Below the pieces are notes generated by a model, which saw only the letters and a program-made list of their open reading frames with translations, was not told the origin of the DNA and ran no database searches. A DNA stretch of 64,000 nt from Entomomonas sp945283395 (GTDB lineage: Bacteria > Pseudomonadota > Gammaproteobacteria > Pseudomonadales > Pseudomonadaceae), in NCBI GenBank assembly GCA_946480835.1, contig CAMLLC010000012.1, positions 1 through 64,000 of the forward strand, written 5' to 3'. A program made the translations under genes and the position numbers. Of the stretch, positions 26,887-36,971 are shown piece by piece (position 1 is the first letter of the stretch; the number at the start of each line of letters is the position of its first letter).

Positions 26887-29718
26887 TTAAACAGTAAAAG
26901 CATCTTCCAACAATTTATGCTGTTGTTCAGCATGCATTGAAGGATAACCACAAGCCGGTGCTGCAGAACTTTCACGTCCAGCATATTGTAAATCAAGCGG
27001 CGGATTATATTCCGCTGCGGCTCGACGAATATTATGCTGACTACAGTACCATGCACCTTGATTCATAGGTTCCTCTTGGCACCATACTAAACGTTTTAGT
27101 TTAGAATAAGTTGCCATAATTCTATCGAGGCTTTCATTAGGGAAAGGATAAAGTTGTTCAATTCTGACTATGGCAATGTTATTTTGCCCTTCAGTTCGGC
27201 GTTTCTCTAAAAGATCATAATAAACTTTACCGCTACAAAGAATCAGGCGATCCACATTATTAGGATCAATATCATCTATTTCTGGAATGATAAGTTTAAA
27301 TGAACCGTCTGCTAACTCATCTAAAGTAGATATAGCTAGTTTATGACGTAATAATGATTTAGGGGTCATTACTACCAGAGGTTTGCGAATAGGTCGCACC
27401 ACTTGACGGCGTAATAGATGGAAAATTTGTGCTGGAGTAGTAGGAATACAAACTTGAATATTTTGATCCGAACAAAGCTGTAAATAACGCTCCAAACGTG
27501 CAGAAGAATGCTCTGCCCCCTGCCCTTCATAGCCATGTGGTAGCAGCATAGTTACGCCACTTAACCTTTGCCATTTAAGTTCACCACTACTTATAAATTG
27601 ATCAATAACTACTTGCGCACCATTGGCAAAATCTCCAAACTGCGCTTCCCAAATAACCAATGCGTTAGGAGTAGTAGCTGCATAACCATATTCAAAGGCT
27701 AATACGGCTTCCTCTGATAAGAATGAATCATAAATATCCATTCTTGGCTGGCCTTCAAACAGGTGTTGCAAAGGAATAAAGACTGCATCATCTTTTTGAT
27801 TATGAAGTACAGCATGACGATGAGAAAAAGTACCACGCCCTATATCTTGACCTGTCATACGAACAGGATAACCTTCGGCTATTAAACTAGCATAAGCTAA
27901 TGTTTCAGCATATCCCCAATTAATAGGCATTCCCCCTGCCGTCATTTTTATTCTATCTTCATAAATTTTAGCAACTTGTCTTTGTAAAACAAAACCCTCT
28001 GGAATAGTGGTCATTTTCGCGGCTAGCTCTTGTAATTTCTTGAGATCAACCGTTGTATCATAATAAGAATTCCATTCATGACCTATATAAGGAGTCCAAT
28101 CTACAAACAATGCTTTATTAGGCTCTTTAACAAGACTTCTCACTACATGACGACCATTATCTAAATCATCACGATATTCATCTATTTTTTTCTGTGCCTC
28201 TTCAGCAGTTAATATGCCTTCTTTAACTAACACCTCGGCATACAGTTCACGAGGAGTGCGATGTTTGCTAATAGCTTTATACATAGAGGGTTGAGTACCA
28301 CTAGGTTCATCTGCCTCATTATGACCGTGCCGACGATAACAGAATAAATCAATTATCACATCCTTATGGAATTGCATACGAAAATCGAGTGCCATTTGAG
28401 TTACAAATAATACAGCCTCTGGATCATCACCATTTACATGAAAAATAGGAGCCTGCACCATTTTTGCAATTTCAGTAGCATATTCAGTAGAACGCGCATC
28501 ATCTGAACGACTCGTAGTAAAACCTATTTGATTATTGATAACAATATGAACAGTACCACCTATTTTGTAGGCGCGAGTTTGTGACATTTGGAAAGTTTCC
28601 ATTACTACACCTTGCCCTGCAAAAGCGGCATCACCATGTATGGTAATAGGCAATACAACTTCTCCAGTAATGTCTACTCGGCGATCTTGACGAGCGCGTA
28701 CTGAACCAGCCATAACAGGTGAACCAATTTCTAAATGGGAAGGGTTAAATCCTAACGCCAAGTGTATCTCACCACCATGGGTCATCACATTAGAAGAAAA
28801 ACCTTGGTGATATTTTACATCACCAACCCCAATAGTGGCTTTTTTCTTACCTTCAAACTCATCAAATAAATCACGAGGATTTTTACCTAAGGTATTCACT
28901 AAAACATTGAGACGGCCGCGATGAGCCATAGACATAACAACTTCTTTAACCCCATAATTGCCAGCTCTTTGGATTAATTCGTCTACTATTGGTATTAAAG
29001 CATCTCCACCCTCTAAACTAAATCTTTTCGCACCTGGATATTTATTACCTAAGTACCTCTCTAAACCATCAGCAGCCGTTAAACGCTCTAATAAATGTTT
29101 TTTAACTTCTGGTGAATAGGCTTGACGCCCTTTGACATGCTCAAAGCGTCTTAATATCCAACGACGCTCGGTCGTTTCTGTGATATGCATACATTCCATG
29201 CCTATGTTTCGGCAATAAGTATCTTTTAATGCAGTTAAGATTTCTTTTAAAGTGGCTTCTTTTTTATCAGGAAACAGATCACCACACGCAAAAATAGTTT
29301 CTAAATCTGCTTCAGCTAAGCTATTGTTTTGTAATTTTAAAGCTTCAGGAACAGGCCTTTGCCACAATCCCAATGGGTCCAAATTAGCTAGTTGATGACC
29401 TTGCAAACGGTAGACTTGAATAAGACGTAATACATTAACTTGCTTTTTTTCATGATCACTAGTAACAGTCGTACTAGCTAATGGCTGAGATCTTTGTTGG
29501 TTTTTTGCTCTGGCGATAAAATAGTCACGAATAGTAGAGTGAGCAACATCAGCTACTACAGAACCATTGATTGGTAAAGTTTGAAAGTAATTACGCCATT
29601 CTTCTGGTATAGCATTTGGATCGGTTAGATAACGCTCATATAACTCATCTACATAATCTGCATTATCTGCTGATAAATAGGCCGTATCCCATAATTTTTG
29701 CATCTTACTTTCTGGCAT
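26887..29718 (-). CDS. sucA: 2-oxoglutarate dehydrogenase E1
   Basis: Thiamine-diphosphate decarboxylase of the 2-oxoglutarate dehydrogenase complex, 943 aa, usual length. The N-terminus MQKLWDTAYLSADNADYVDE with DPNAIPEEWRNYF is the E2-interacting segment; HGDAAFAGQG and GFTTS...AR are active-site motifs; the ThDP pattern GDDPEAV...N is present. Decarboxylates 2-oxoglutarate and succinylates E2 lipoamide. Start MPESKMQ agrees with pseudomonad SucA. Lies downstream of sdhB behind a terminator-like hairpin. Confidence 0.97.
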   Translation of the reverse strand: MPESKMQKLWDTAYLSADNADYVDELYERYLTDPNAIPEEWRNYFQTLPINGSVVADVAHSTIRDYFIARAKNQQRSQPLASTTVTSDHEKKQVNVLRLIQVYRLQGHQLANLDPLGLWQRPVPEALKLQNNSLAEADLETIFACGDLFPDKKEATLKEILTALKDTYCRNIGMECMHITETTERRWILRRFEHVKGRQAYSPEVKKHLLERLTAADGLERYLGNKYPGAKRFSLEGGDALIPIVDELIQRAGNYGVKEVVMSMAHRGRLNVLVNTLGKNPRDLFDEFEGKKKATIGVGDVKYHQGFSSNVMTHGGEIHLALGFNPSHLEIGSPVMAGSVRARQDRRVDITGEVVLPITIHGDAAFAGQGVVMETFQMSQTRAYKIGGTVHIVINNQIGFTTSRSDDARSTEYATEIAKMVQAPIFHVNGDDPEAVLFVTQMALDFRMQFHKDVIIDLFCYRRHGHNEADEPSGTQPSMYKAISKHRTPRELYAEVLVKEGILTAEEAQKKIDEYRDDLDNGRHVVRSLVKEPNKALFVDWTPYIGHEWNSYYDTTVDLKKLQELAAKMTTIPEGFVLQRQVAKIYEDRIKMTAGGMPINWGYAETLAYASLIAEGYPVRMTGQDIGRGTFSHRHAVLHNQKDDAVFIPLQHLFEGQPRMDIYDSFLSEEAVLAFEYGYAATTPNALVIWEAQFGDFANGAQVVIDQFISSGELKWQRLSGVTMLLPHGYEGQGAEHSSARLERYLQLCSDQNIQVCIPTTPAQIFHLLRRQVVRPIRKPLVVMTPKSLLRHKLAISTLDELADGSFKLIIPEIDDIDPNNVDRLILCSGKVYYDLLEKRRTEGQNNIAIVRIEQLYPFPNESLDRIMATYSKLKRLVWCQEEPMNQGAWYCSQHNIRRAAAEYNPPLDLQYAGRESSAAPACGYPSMHAEQQHKLLEDAFTV

Positions 29719-29900
29719 GTTTGGTCACCCTCTATCAAAGCACCGCACCGAATAGAGAACCCCCTCTGTTTTTATTATTATTAAGTAAGTTATAAAAGCA
29801 GCCTGGATTTTTATCAGTGTAAAATTAAATTAGTGCCTCTTTCTATTTAATAAAAAAAACAAATATATAAGTATAAGCAAACTATTTGCTCTGATAACAA

Positions 29901-29932
29901 AATGCCCCTTAACTAACATGTTAAGAGGCATT
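29901..29932 (-). terminator. Terminator-like hairpin after sdhB
   Basis: Arms 29901-29913 and 29920-29932 pair with one mismatch (AATGCCCCTTAAC / GTTAAGAGGCATT) around a 6-nt loop, just past the sdhB stop. On the minus strand it runs into TTTGTTATC, a modest T-tract, so some read-through into sucAB is possible. Confidence 0.65.
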
Positions 29933-29940
29933 ATTATTTT

Positions 29941-30645
29941 CTAAGTTCCACTTTGCAACAACATACTGCGAATATGCCCTATTGCCCTGGTAGGATTCAA
30001 TTTTTTAGGACATACATGAACACAATTCATAATTCCCCGACAACGAAAAACGCTAAAAGGATCATCCATCATAGCTAAACGACTTTCAGTTTCACTATCT
30101 CTACTATCCGCTAAAAAACGATAAGCTTGTAACAATGCTGATGGGCCTAAGAACTTTTCAGGGTTCCACCAAAAAGAAGGACAAGAAGTAGAACAACATG
30201 CACATAAAATACATTCATATAAACCATCAAGTTTGGCGCGTTCTTCAATACTTTGCAAACGTTCAATAGCAGGTACAGGATTATTATTTTGTAAATAAGG
30301 TTCAACCTTTTCATATTGTTTGTAGAAAATATTCATATCTACAATCAAGTCACGAATGACAGGCAAACCAGGTAAAGGACGTAGTACTAACTTATCATTC
30401 TTTACCACAGAAGATAGAGGAGTGATACAAGCTAGGCCATTCTTACCATTAATATTCATACCATCTGAACCACAAACACCTTCACGACAAGAGCGACGAT
30501 ATGAGAAACTTTCGTCTTGCTCTTTAATAAGCGCAAGAACATCTAACACCATCAGATCCTTACCTTCTGTATCTACTTGGTAAGTTTGCATATTAGGTAC
30601 TTTATCTTGGTCAGGATTATAACGATAAACACTTACTGAAAGCAT
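29941..30645 (-). CDS. sdhB: Succinate dehydrogenase iron-sulfur subunit
   Basis: Iron-sulfur subunit of complex II, 234 aa. N-terminal [2Fe-2S] cysteines in CREGVCGSDGMNINGKNGLAC; C-terminal [4Fe-4S] CILCACCSTSCPSFWW and the [3Fe-4S] CRGIMNCVHVCPKKLNP. Passes electrons from SdhA FAD to ubiquinone at the SdhCD interface. Twelve bases after sdhA in the sdhCDAB operon. Confidence 0.97.
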   Translation of the reverse strand: MLSVSVYRYNPDQDKVPNMQTYQVDTEGKDLMVLDVLALIKEQDESFSYRRSCREGVCGSDGMNINGKNGLACITPLSSVVKNDKLVLRPLPGLPVIRDLIVDMNIFYKQYEKVEPYLQNNNPVPAIERLQSIEERAKLDGLYECILCACCSTSCPSFWWNPEKFLGPSALLQAYRFLADSRDSETESRLAMMDDPFSVFRCRGIMNCVHVCPKKLNPTRAIGHIRSMLLQSGT

Positions 30646-30657
30646 GATATACCTCTA

Positions 30658-32430
30658 TTAATATTCCCGTTTCTTTGGTTCGAAGGCTGGTACTGTTTTA
30701 GGAGCAAAGTTAACCGCTCGTTTAGTAACACTCTTTTCACCTGGATGGTATAAGGTATGACATAACCAGTTAGTATCATCACGATTTTCATAATCTTCAC
30801 GAGCATGGGCACCACGTGATTCCTTTCTTTCATTAGCAGCAATAGCAGTAGCTTCAGCCACTTCCAATAAATTTTGTAATTCTAAGGCTTCCTCACGGGC
30901 GGTGTTGAATGCCATACTTTTATCAGTGATCATCACATGGTTGATTCTTTCCCTAAGCTCTGCTAGCTGTTTAACCCCTTTTTCCATGTATTCACCAGTA
31001 CGGAATACACCAAAATAATTCTGCATACAATTTTGTAATTCACGTTTTAACGGAGCAACTTCTTCTCCCTCAATACGTTCATTAAGAGATGTTAAACGTT
31101 TAGTAGCCTGTTCTATATCTGTTTGACTTGCTGGACGATATTCAATACCCTCTTTTAGCGCTTGTGATAAATAAAGACCAGTTGATCTTCCAAATACCAC
31201 TAAGTCGAGTAATGAATTACCACCTAAACGATTAGCACCATGCACTGATACACAGGCCACTTCACCTACTGCATATAAACCATCTACAACTCTATCATTG
31301 CCGTTAGCATCTTGCATTAAAGCTTGTCCATGAATATTTGTAGGTACTCCGCCCATCATATAATGACAAGTAGGTACTACTGGAATAGGTGTAGTTACTG
31401 GGTCAACATGCGCAAATGTTTTAGCCAAATCACAAATACCAGGTAAACGACTATGTAACACTTCTTCGCCTAAATGATCTAATTTCAATAACACGTGATC
31501 TTTATTAGGGCCAACGCCATTACCCGCTAAAATTTCCTTGATCATGGAACGTGCTACAACATCACGGCACGCCAAATCTTTAGCATGCGGAGCATAACGT
31601 TCCATAAAACGTTCACCATCTTTATTGATGAGATAACCACCTTCACCACGACAACCCTCTGTTACTAAAACACCAGCACCATAAATTCCAGTCGGGTGGA
31701 ATTGCCACATTTCAATATCTTGTACTGGGAAACCAGCCCGTAATGTCATACCAATACCATCACCTGTATTAATATGCGCATTAGTAGTAGAGGCATAAAT
31801 TCTACCTGCTCCACCGGTAGCTAATACAACAGCTTTTGAGCGAATATAAACAGTTTCGCCAGTCTCTAAACAAATAGCAATGATACCTACTACTGCATTA
31901 TCTTGGTTTTTTACCAAATCTATAGCATACCACTCAGTTAAAAAGGTAGTTTTATTCTTTAAATTATTTTGATAAAGGGTATGTAATAACGCATGTCCTG
32001 TCCTATCTGCTGCAGCACAAGTACGAGCAGCTTGGCCACCTTCTCCAAAATTTTTAGATTGACCACCAAAAGGACGCTGATAAATACGGCCTGTTTCAGT
32101 ACGAGAAAAAGGTAACCCCATGTGTTCTAATTCAAATACGACCTCAGGACCTACTGAACACATGTATTCAATTGCATCTTGGTCACCAATATAATCTGAA
32201 CCTTTAACAGTATCATACATGTGCCAACGCCAATCATCATTAGGATCAGCTGAACCAATAGCACAAGTAATACCTCCTTGTGCAGATACAGTATGGGATC
32301 GAGTTGGAAATACTTTAGTAACCACCGCGGTCTTAAAACCGGAACTGGATAACTGTAAGCCGGCACGCATGCCGGCACCACCACCGCCTATCACGATAGC
32401 ATCAAAAGAAAGAGTTCTTATAGTTGACAT
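30658..32430 (-). CDS. sdhA: Succinate dehydrogenase flavoprotein subunit
   Basis: FAD-bearing catalytic subunit of complex II, 590 aa. Dinucleotide fold GGGGAGMRAGLQLS; RSHTVSAQGG with the His that covalently binds FAD; catalytic Arg in the HGANRLGGNSLLDLVVFGR region; CHYMMGGVPTN near the substrate site. Oxidises succinate to fumarate. Six bases after sdhD, same operon. Confidence 0.98.
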   Translation of the reverse strand: MSTIRTLSFDAIVIGGGGAGMRAGLQLSSSGFKTAVVTKVFPTRSHTVSAQGGITCAIGSADPNDDWRWHMYDTVKGSDYIGDQDAIEYMCSVGPEVVFELEHMGLPFSRTETGRIYQRPFGGQSKNFGEGGQAARTCAAADRTGHALLHTLYQNNLKNKTTFLTEWYAIDLVKNQDNAVVGIIAICLETGETVYIRSKAVVLATGGAGRIYASTTNAHINTGDGIGMTLRAGFPVQDIEMWQFHPTGIYGAGVLVTEGCRGEGGYLINKDGERFMERYAPHAKDLACRDVVARSMIKEILAGNGVGPNKDHVLLKLDHLGEEVLHSRLPGICDLAKTFAHVDPVTTPIPVVPTCHYMMGGVPTNIHGQALMQDANGNDRVVDGLYAVGEVACVSVHGANRLGGNSLLDLVVFGRSTGLYLSQALKEGIEYRPASQTDIEQATKRLTSLNERIEGEEVAPLKRELQNCMQNYFGVFRTGEYMEKGVKQLAELRERINHVMITDKSMAFNTAREEALELQNLLEVAEATAIAANERKESRGAHAREDYENRDDTNWLCHTLYHPGEKSVTKRAVNFAPKTVPAFEPKKREY

Positions 32431-32436
32431 AGTTTA

Positions 32437-32805
32437 TTAAACACCCCAAAGGATCTGGATACCCCAGACGAATATCACGAACATTAACATACCACATAAG
32501 GCTTGCACTAAAAAGCGAACACCAGTCGCCCATTTACCTAAAGCCATACGAGTTAAATAATCAGTAGTGATCGTCCACATACCTACCCATGCATGAATAC
32601 TCACACAAAGCAGTGCTAATAAACTATAAATACGCATCCACTTATTAAAAAAAAGGCTATACCACACCTCATAATTAAGATGAGGATGACAAATGACAAA
32701 GCCTAGTATAAACACAAAATAAGTGGCAAGAATAACTGCTGATACACGTTGAGCCATCCAATCAAATAAGCCTGAACGGGAAAAGTTTGTGACATTAGTT
32801 ACCAT
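32437..32805 (-). CDS. sdhD: Succinate dehydrogenase membrane anchor subunit
   Basis: Small hydrophobic anchor of complex II, 122 aa with three membrane helices. LFDWMAQRVSAVILATYF and HAWVGMWTITTDYL are the family motifs, the latter with residues near heme b and quinone. Start: the ATG at 32805 has AGGAG about 10 nt upstream; a GTG three codons earlier would leave only 1 nt. It overlaps the sdhC end by a few bases, implying coupling. Confidence 0.93.
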   Translation of the reverse strand: MVTNVTNFSRSGLFDWMAQRVSAVILATYFVFILGFVICHPHLNYEVWYSLFFNKWMRIYSLLALLCVSIHAWVGMWTITTDYLTRMALGKWATGVRFLVQALCGMLMFVIFVWGIQILWGV

Positions 32806-33188
32806 ACTATCCACACTCCTGCAATTATGATTAGGATTACCGCAATGATTAGTACTAGTTTCGCACCTAAACGTCCAGTTTCAAGTGTTTCACCGTAGCC
32901 TAAATCCATAATAAGATGTCGAACACCTGCCACTATATGATAGATAAGGGCTGATAACATACCCCACACTATAAATTTAACAACAAAACTAGACATCCAA
33001 GTTTTTACTTGGGCAAAACCATGCTCGCTTGATAATGACCTATCTAATAAAAATAAGACAATAATAAGAGAGACAAAAAGGATAACACCTGAGATACGGT
33101 GCAAGATAGACGCATAGGCTGTTACAGGCAGCTTGATGGTCCGTATATCGAGATTTACGGGTCGTTGGCTATTCACGTTTCTATTCAT
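32799..33188 (-). CDS. sdhC: Succinate dehydrogenase cytochrome b556 subunit
   Basis: First gene of sdhCDAB, 129 aa, three helices. RPVNLDIRTIKLPVTAYAS and ILHRISGV (quinone-site Ser/Arg region), then HIVAGVRHLIMD with a heme-ligand His. The ATG at 33188 has GGGGG about 10 nt upstream; a GTG four codons later is an alternative start. The divergent gltA that usually faces sdhC in Pseudomonas is missing here. Confidence 0.94.
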   Translation of the reverse strand: MNRNVNSQRPVNLDIRTIKLPVTAYASILHRISGVILFVSLIIVLFLLDRSLSSEHGFAQVKTWMSSFVVKFIVWGMLSALIYHIVAGVRHLIMDLGYGETLETGRLGAKLVLIIAVILIIIAGVWIVW

Positions 33189-33662
33189 ATTTATAAGCCC
33201 CCTTAGGGAGCAGTTATTGGAAATAAATTTTAAAATTATTGATTAATATTATTTACATTATCAACCTAACTGCTTAATGTGGCAGTTAGTCGCACAGTAT
33301 AGTAGGTTGTATATATAAAGACAACCAGCAATATATCATAGTTCAACTTTTTGTTTGATTTTTTATAGTATATTGATATTGCTCCTCTTTTTATCAATTT
33401 GGCTGGTTATTATAAACTTATTTAATATCAATTTCGCAAATATAATTTATATCTTAATAAGTTAATTTGTTATTTTAGGATAAATAAATTACTAGGTGTT
33501 CTTAGCAAAAATCTAGACAATAAACTTTTACTAGTAAGAATAATAGCGTAACAGAAAGAAACTTTACTATCTCGACCAGATTTATTATCTGATCAAAATT
33601 TAGCTAATATTCAACAATAAGGGTGACTTAAAGAGCTGATTAATGAAAAATAAATAATAATA
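33189..33662. other. Upstream region of sdhCDAB, no gene seen
   Basis: About 470 AT-rich bases between sdhC and the secF terminator. In Pseudomonas gltA would lie divergently here; nothing resembling it or a remnant was recognised. The sdh promoter must lie within it, but no -35/-10 pair was distinctive enough to call. Confidence 0.35.
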
Positions 33663-33691
33663 AGGCTTTATATCTAGCGGATATAAAGCCT
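33663..33691 (-). terminator. Terminator of the queA-secF operon
   Basis: Perfect 12-bp stem AGGCTTTATATC / GATATAAAGCCT around a 5-nt loop, 24 bases past the secF stop, followed on the minus strand by TTATTATTATTTATTT. Confidence 0.85.
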
Positions 33692-33715
33692 AACAGCAGT
33701 AATTAAATTTGAAAG

Positions 33716-34645
33716 CTAAGAACGTTGTTCTTTTAGCTCAGGTGAGTTAGCAGGTGATAGTAAGTCTTCTCTTACTAATTTTAACCATACTAGTACTGGG
33801 CCTGCGATATAAATAGAGGAATAAGTACCCACTATCACACCTATTAACATAACTAAAGCAAATCCACCCAATGATGGACCACCAAAAATTAATAACGCAA
33901 TTAGCGCCATAGCGGTGGAGGTGGAAGTAGCAATAGTCCTTAATAAAGTTTGCGTGACTGATACATCAATATTTTCCACTATATGAGCTTTACGAAGTAA
34001 CCGGAAATTCTCTCTAATACGATCGTAAATAATAATAGTATCATTAAGTGAGTAGCCTATCATGGCTAATAATGCGGCAAATACTGTTAAATCAACCGGA
34101 ATTTGAAAAAAAGCAATCACACCTAAAGTAACTATTAAGTCATGAAATAAAGAGGCAATTGCACCTATACCAAACTTCCATTGAAAACGGAACGCTAAAT
34201 AAATGAGGATGCCTGCCAAAGCTAGTAAACAAGCAATACCCCCTTTATCTAGTAATTCTTTACCGACATTAGCTCCAACAGTTTCTGCACTAATTAGTTC
34301 AAACTTATTATTAGGATCAATAGTATGTAATTTGGTAGCTACTACTTGGCCTATATTAGGCTCATCATTCTTTAACCTTACTAATACGCTTTCACTAGCC
34401 CCGAAGCTTTGTACTATTGCATCTTCAAAGGCAGGACCTTTATCGGGGCTGGCTAATTCTAAGCGTATTCTTTCTAAATCAGCTGGTTTCTCATATTTTA
34501 ATTCAATAGAGGTTCCGCCAGTAAAGTCTAACCCTAAATTCAAGCCCTTATGAAATAAGCTAAATAAGCCTATTAAGGTAATAACGACCGTAATAGCAAA
34601 AGCTAGGGTACGGATTTTCATAAAAGGTATAGTGGACTTAATCAT
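33716..34645 (-). CDS. secF: Protein translocase subunit SecF
   Basis: Inner-membrane RND-like partner of SecD, 309 aa with six helices. LGLDFTGGTSIELKYE is the conserved first periplasmic motif; the second half has GYSLNDTIIIYDRIREN, the D/E/R membrane motif of SecF. With SecD it uses the proton motive force to help preprotein release from SecYEG. Follows secD after 12 nt. Confidence 0.96.
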   Translation of the reverse strand: MIKSTIPFMKIRTLAFAITVVITLIGLFSLFHKGLNLGLDFTGGTSIELKYEKPADLERIRLELASPDKGPAFEDAIVQSFGASESVLVRLKNDEPNIGQVVATKLHTIDPNNKFELISAETVGANVGKELLDKGGIACLLALAGILIYLAFRFQWKFGIGAIASLFHDLIVTLGVIAFFQIPVDLTVFAALLAMIGYSLNDTIIIYDRIRENFRLLRKAHIVENIDVSVTQTLLRTIATSTSTAMALIALLIFGGPSLGGFALVMLIGVIVGTYSSIYIAGPVLVWLKLVREDLLSPANSPELKEQRS

Positions 34646-34657
34646 AATAATATCACC

Positions 34658-36523
34658 TTATATCCACAATTTCTTAACATTACGACCACCAAACAACAGG
34701 TTAACAATACCACGTGTTACCATCACGGCTGTAAATAAGGAGGTTATAATACCGAGTGAAAGTGTTACAGCAAAGCCTTTTATCGGCCCAGTACCCATCT
34801 GGAATAAAATGGCACCAACTAATAAGGTAGTTAAATTACTATCTATAATAGCTGAGTGGGCACGATCAAAACCTTCATGAATTGCCCTTTGAATTGACAT
34901 ACCATTAGCTAACTCTTCTTTAATACGAGAATAAATAAGCACATTAGCATCTATCGCCATCCCTAAGGTTAATACTATTCCAGCAATGCCAGGCAAAGTC
35001 AAAGTAGCCCCAATAATAGACATCACACCTGTTAATAGTACTAAATTAAAAGCTAAGGCTATTGTTGCTATCAAGCCGAAGAACTTGTAGATGATAACCA
35101 TAAAAATAGCAATTAAAATCATCGCCCATATAGTTGATTCAATACCCATTTTGATATTTTCTTCGCCTAAACTAGGGCCTAAAGTGCGCTCTTCAACAAA
35201 GTGCATAGGGGCAGCTAAACCTCCTGCCCTTAGTAATAAGGCTAATTCTTGAGCTTCTTTAGTAGATTTTGAACCAGAAATAACGAAGCGACTACCTAGA
35301 ACATCTCTAATAGTAGCTAAACTGATGATCTTTCTATCTTCTACATAAGTTTGAAGTGGCACTTCTTTCTCAATACCATTGACTATTTGCTTGGTATAGT
35401 GGGTAATAGGTCTTTGTTCGATAAAGATAACAGCCATACCACGCCCCACATTACCTTGAGTAGCCTTGTACATTAAATCACCACCATGGCCATCTAGTTC
35501 AATGTCTACTTGTGGTTGGTTATTACGTTGATCAAATGAAACTCTAGCAGTATAAACTTGATCACCAGTAATAATGACTGCCCTTTCTAAATCTACCGTT
35601 CTACCTTCAAAGTCAAATTGTTCTGTAGATACTGGGGTTTCATCAGATTTAGCAACTAACCGAAACTCTAAGTTAGCAGTTTTACCTAAAATACGTTTAG
35701 CTTCGGCAGTATCTTGAACACCTGCTAATTCAACCACAATACGATTAGAACCTTGTTGTTGAACTAATGGCTCAGCTACACCTAATTCATTTATCCTATT
35801 TCTAACAGTCTGTAAGTTTTGAGAAATGGCATATTCTTGTAATTCATTAATCACATTAGGTGATATCACCAATTTCAATACTTGAGTATCGCCTAATGTT
35901 GTTGTCGTCATAGTAAATTGATTAAATTTAGTAGTAATTACTTTTTCAGCCTTCTGAAGCGTTTCAGCATCTGCAAAGCCTAGCTGAAGGGCATGTTCCT
36001 CTTTATTTCTACTAGGTAAACTACGGTATCTAATATGCTCATTCCTAAGTAAGCTTCTAATTTCTCCATCATACATATTAAGACGAGTAGTGATGGCTTT
36101 ATCCATATCTATTTCTAACAAAAAGTGTACCCCACCTGATAAGTCCAAGCCTAATTTCATAGGCCTAGCACCTATGCTAGTTAACCAAGCTGGGGTAGTA
36201 GGTACTAAGTTTAAAGCCACTACATAATCATCGCCAAGCGCTTTTTGTAACGCAGCCTTAGCAGGCAATTGCGCCGCTAATTTGGTAAGCCTTACTAAAA
36301 TTGCTCCATTTTCTATAGCTATTGATTTTGTTTCTATATTAGCTTTATTAAGAATCTGAGTAACATTATTAAGAGTTGTATCATCAATAGTTAAATTAAC
36401 ATTATTACCTGTTATTTGAACCGCTGGATCATCAGGATAAAGATTAGGTGCCGAATATAATAGCCCTATGACTAGTACCACCAAAATTAGAATATATTTC
36501 CATAAAGGATATTTGTTAAGCAT
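34658..36523 (-). CDS. secD: Protein translocase subunit SecD
   Basis: Large SecDF subunit, 621 aa: N-terminal helix, a big periplasmic P1 domain with GLDLSGGVHFLLEIDMDKA, and five C-terminal membrane helices ending in GMAIDANVLIYSRIKEE, the proton-path motif. The start is taken at MLNKYPLWKY, which matches SecD of other gammaproteobacteria; an ATG four codons upstream remains possible. Between yajC and secF in the operon. Confidence 0.96.
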   Translation of the reverse strand: MLNKYPLWKYILILVVLVIGLLYSAPNLYPDDPAVQITGNNVNLTIDDTTLNNVTQILNKANIETKSIAIENGAILVRLTKLAAQLPAKAALQKALGDDYVVALNLVPTTPAWLTSIGARPMKLGLDLSGGVHFLLEIDMDKAITTRLNMYDGEIRSLLRNEHIRYRSLPSRNKEEHALQLGFADAETLQKAEKVITTKFNQFTMTTTTLGDTQVLKLVISPNVINELQEYAISQNLQTVRNRINELGVAEPLVQQQGSNRIVVELAGVQDTAEAKRILGKTANLEFRLVAKSDETPVSTEQFDFEGRTVDLERAVIITGDQVYTARVSFDQRNNQPQVDIELDGHGGDLMYKATQGNVGRGMAVIFIEQRPITHYTKQIVNGIEKEVPLQTYVEDRKIISLATIRDVLGSRFVISGSKSTKEAQELALLLRAGGLAAPMHFVEERTLGPSLGEENIKMGIESTIWAMILIAIFMVIIYKFFGLIATIALAFNLVLLTGVMSIIGATLTLPGIAGIVLTLGMAIDANVLIYSRIKEELANGMSIQRAIHEGFDRAHSAIIDSNLTTLLVGAILFQMGTGPIKGFAVTLSLGIITSLFTAVMVTRGIVNLLFGGRNVKKLWI

Positions 36524-36595
36524 GACGCCAACCATTTATTAAAAAATAAGAAAAAACCATTATAGCTAATTACAGTTTAGCCTTAATCCATTGTA

Positions 36596-36946
36596 TTACT
36601 CATCTAATGCTTTTAAAGTACCTTTTGGTAAGGTAGCTACAATGGCTGCTTTTTGAAACTTAAGTTGTACGCTTTCAGTAATAGCTAACACAACAAACTC
36701 ATCTGTTACTTTTGCTACTTTGCCTACTATACCCCCACTCGTCACAACTTCATCACCTTTTTGCAAATTGCCTAATAAATTTCTATGTTCTTTAGTACGC
36801 TTTTGTTGGGGGCGAAGAATTAAGAAGTAAAAAATCACCATGAAGCCAATTAAAAATACCCAAGTCATTATATTGTTAGCTTCACCACCACTAGCAGCAG
36901 CACCATTAGTAGCCTGAGCATAAGCGGAAGAAATAAAGAAATTCAT
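36596..36946 (-). CDS. yajC: Preprotein translocase accessory subunit YajC
   Basis: Single-pass membrane protein of 116 aa: a short periplasmic N-terminus, one helix (about 27-45), then the conserved LRPQQKRTKEHR and the cytoplasmic LQKGDEVVTSGGIVGKV domain. Associates with SecDF-YidC. SD AAGGAG precedes the ATG. Located 25 nt after tgt in the conserved queA-tgt-yajC-secDF order. Confidence 0.95.
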   Translation of the reverse strand: MNFFISSAYAQATNGAAASGGEANNIMTWVFLIGFMVIFYFLILRPQQKRTKEHRNLLGNLQKGDEVVTSGGIVGKVAKVTDEFVVLAITESVQLKFQKAAIVATLPKGTLKALDE

Positions 36947-36971
36947 AAGATTAACTCCTTAAAAACAAAAT

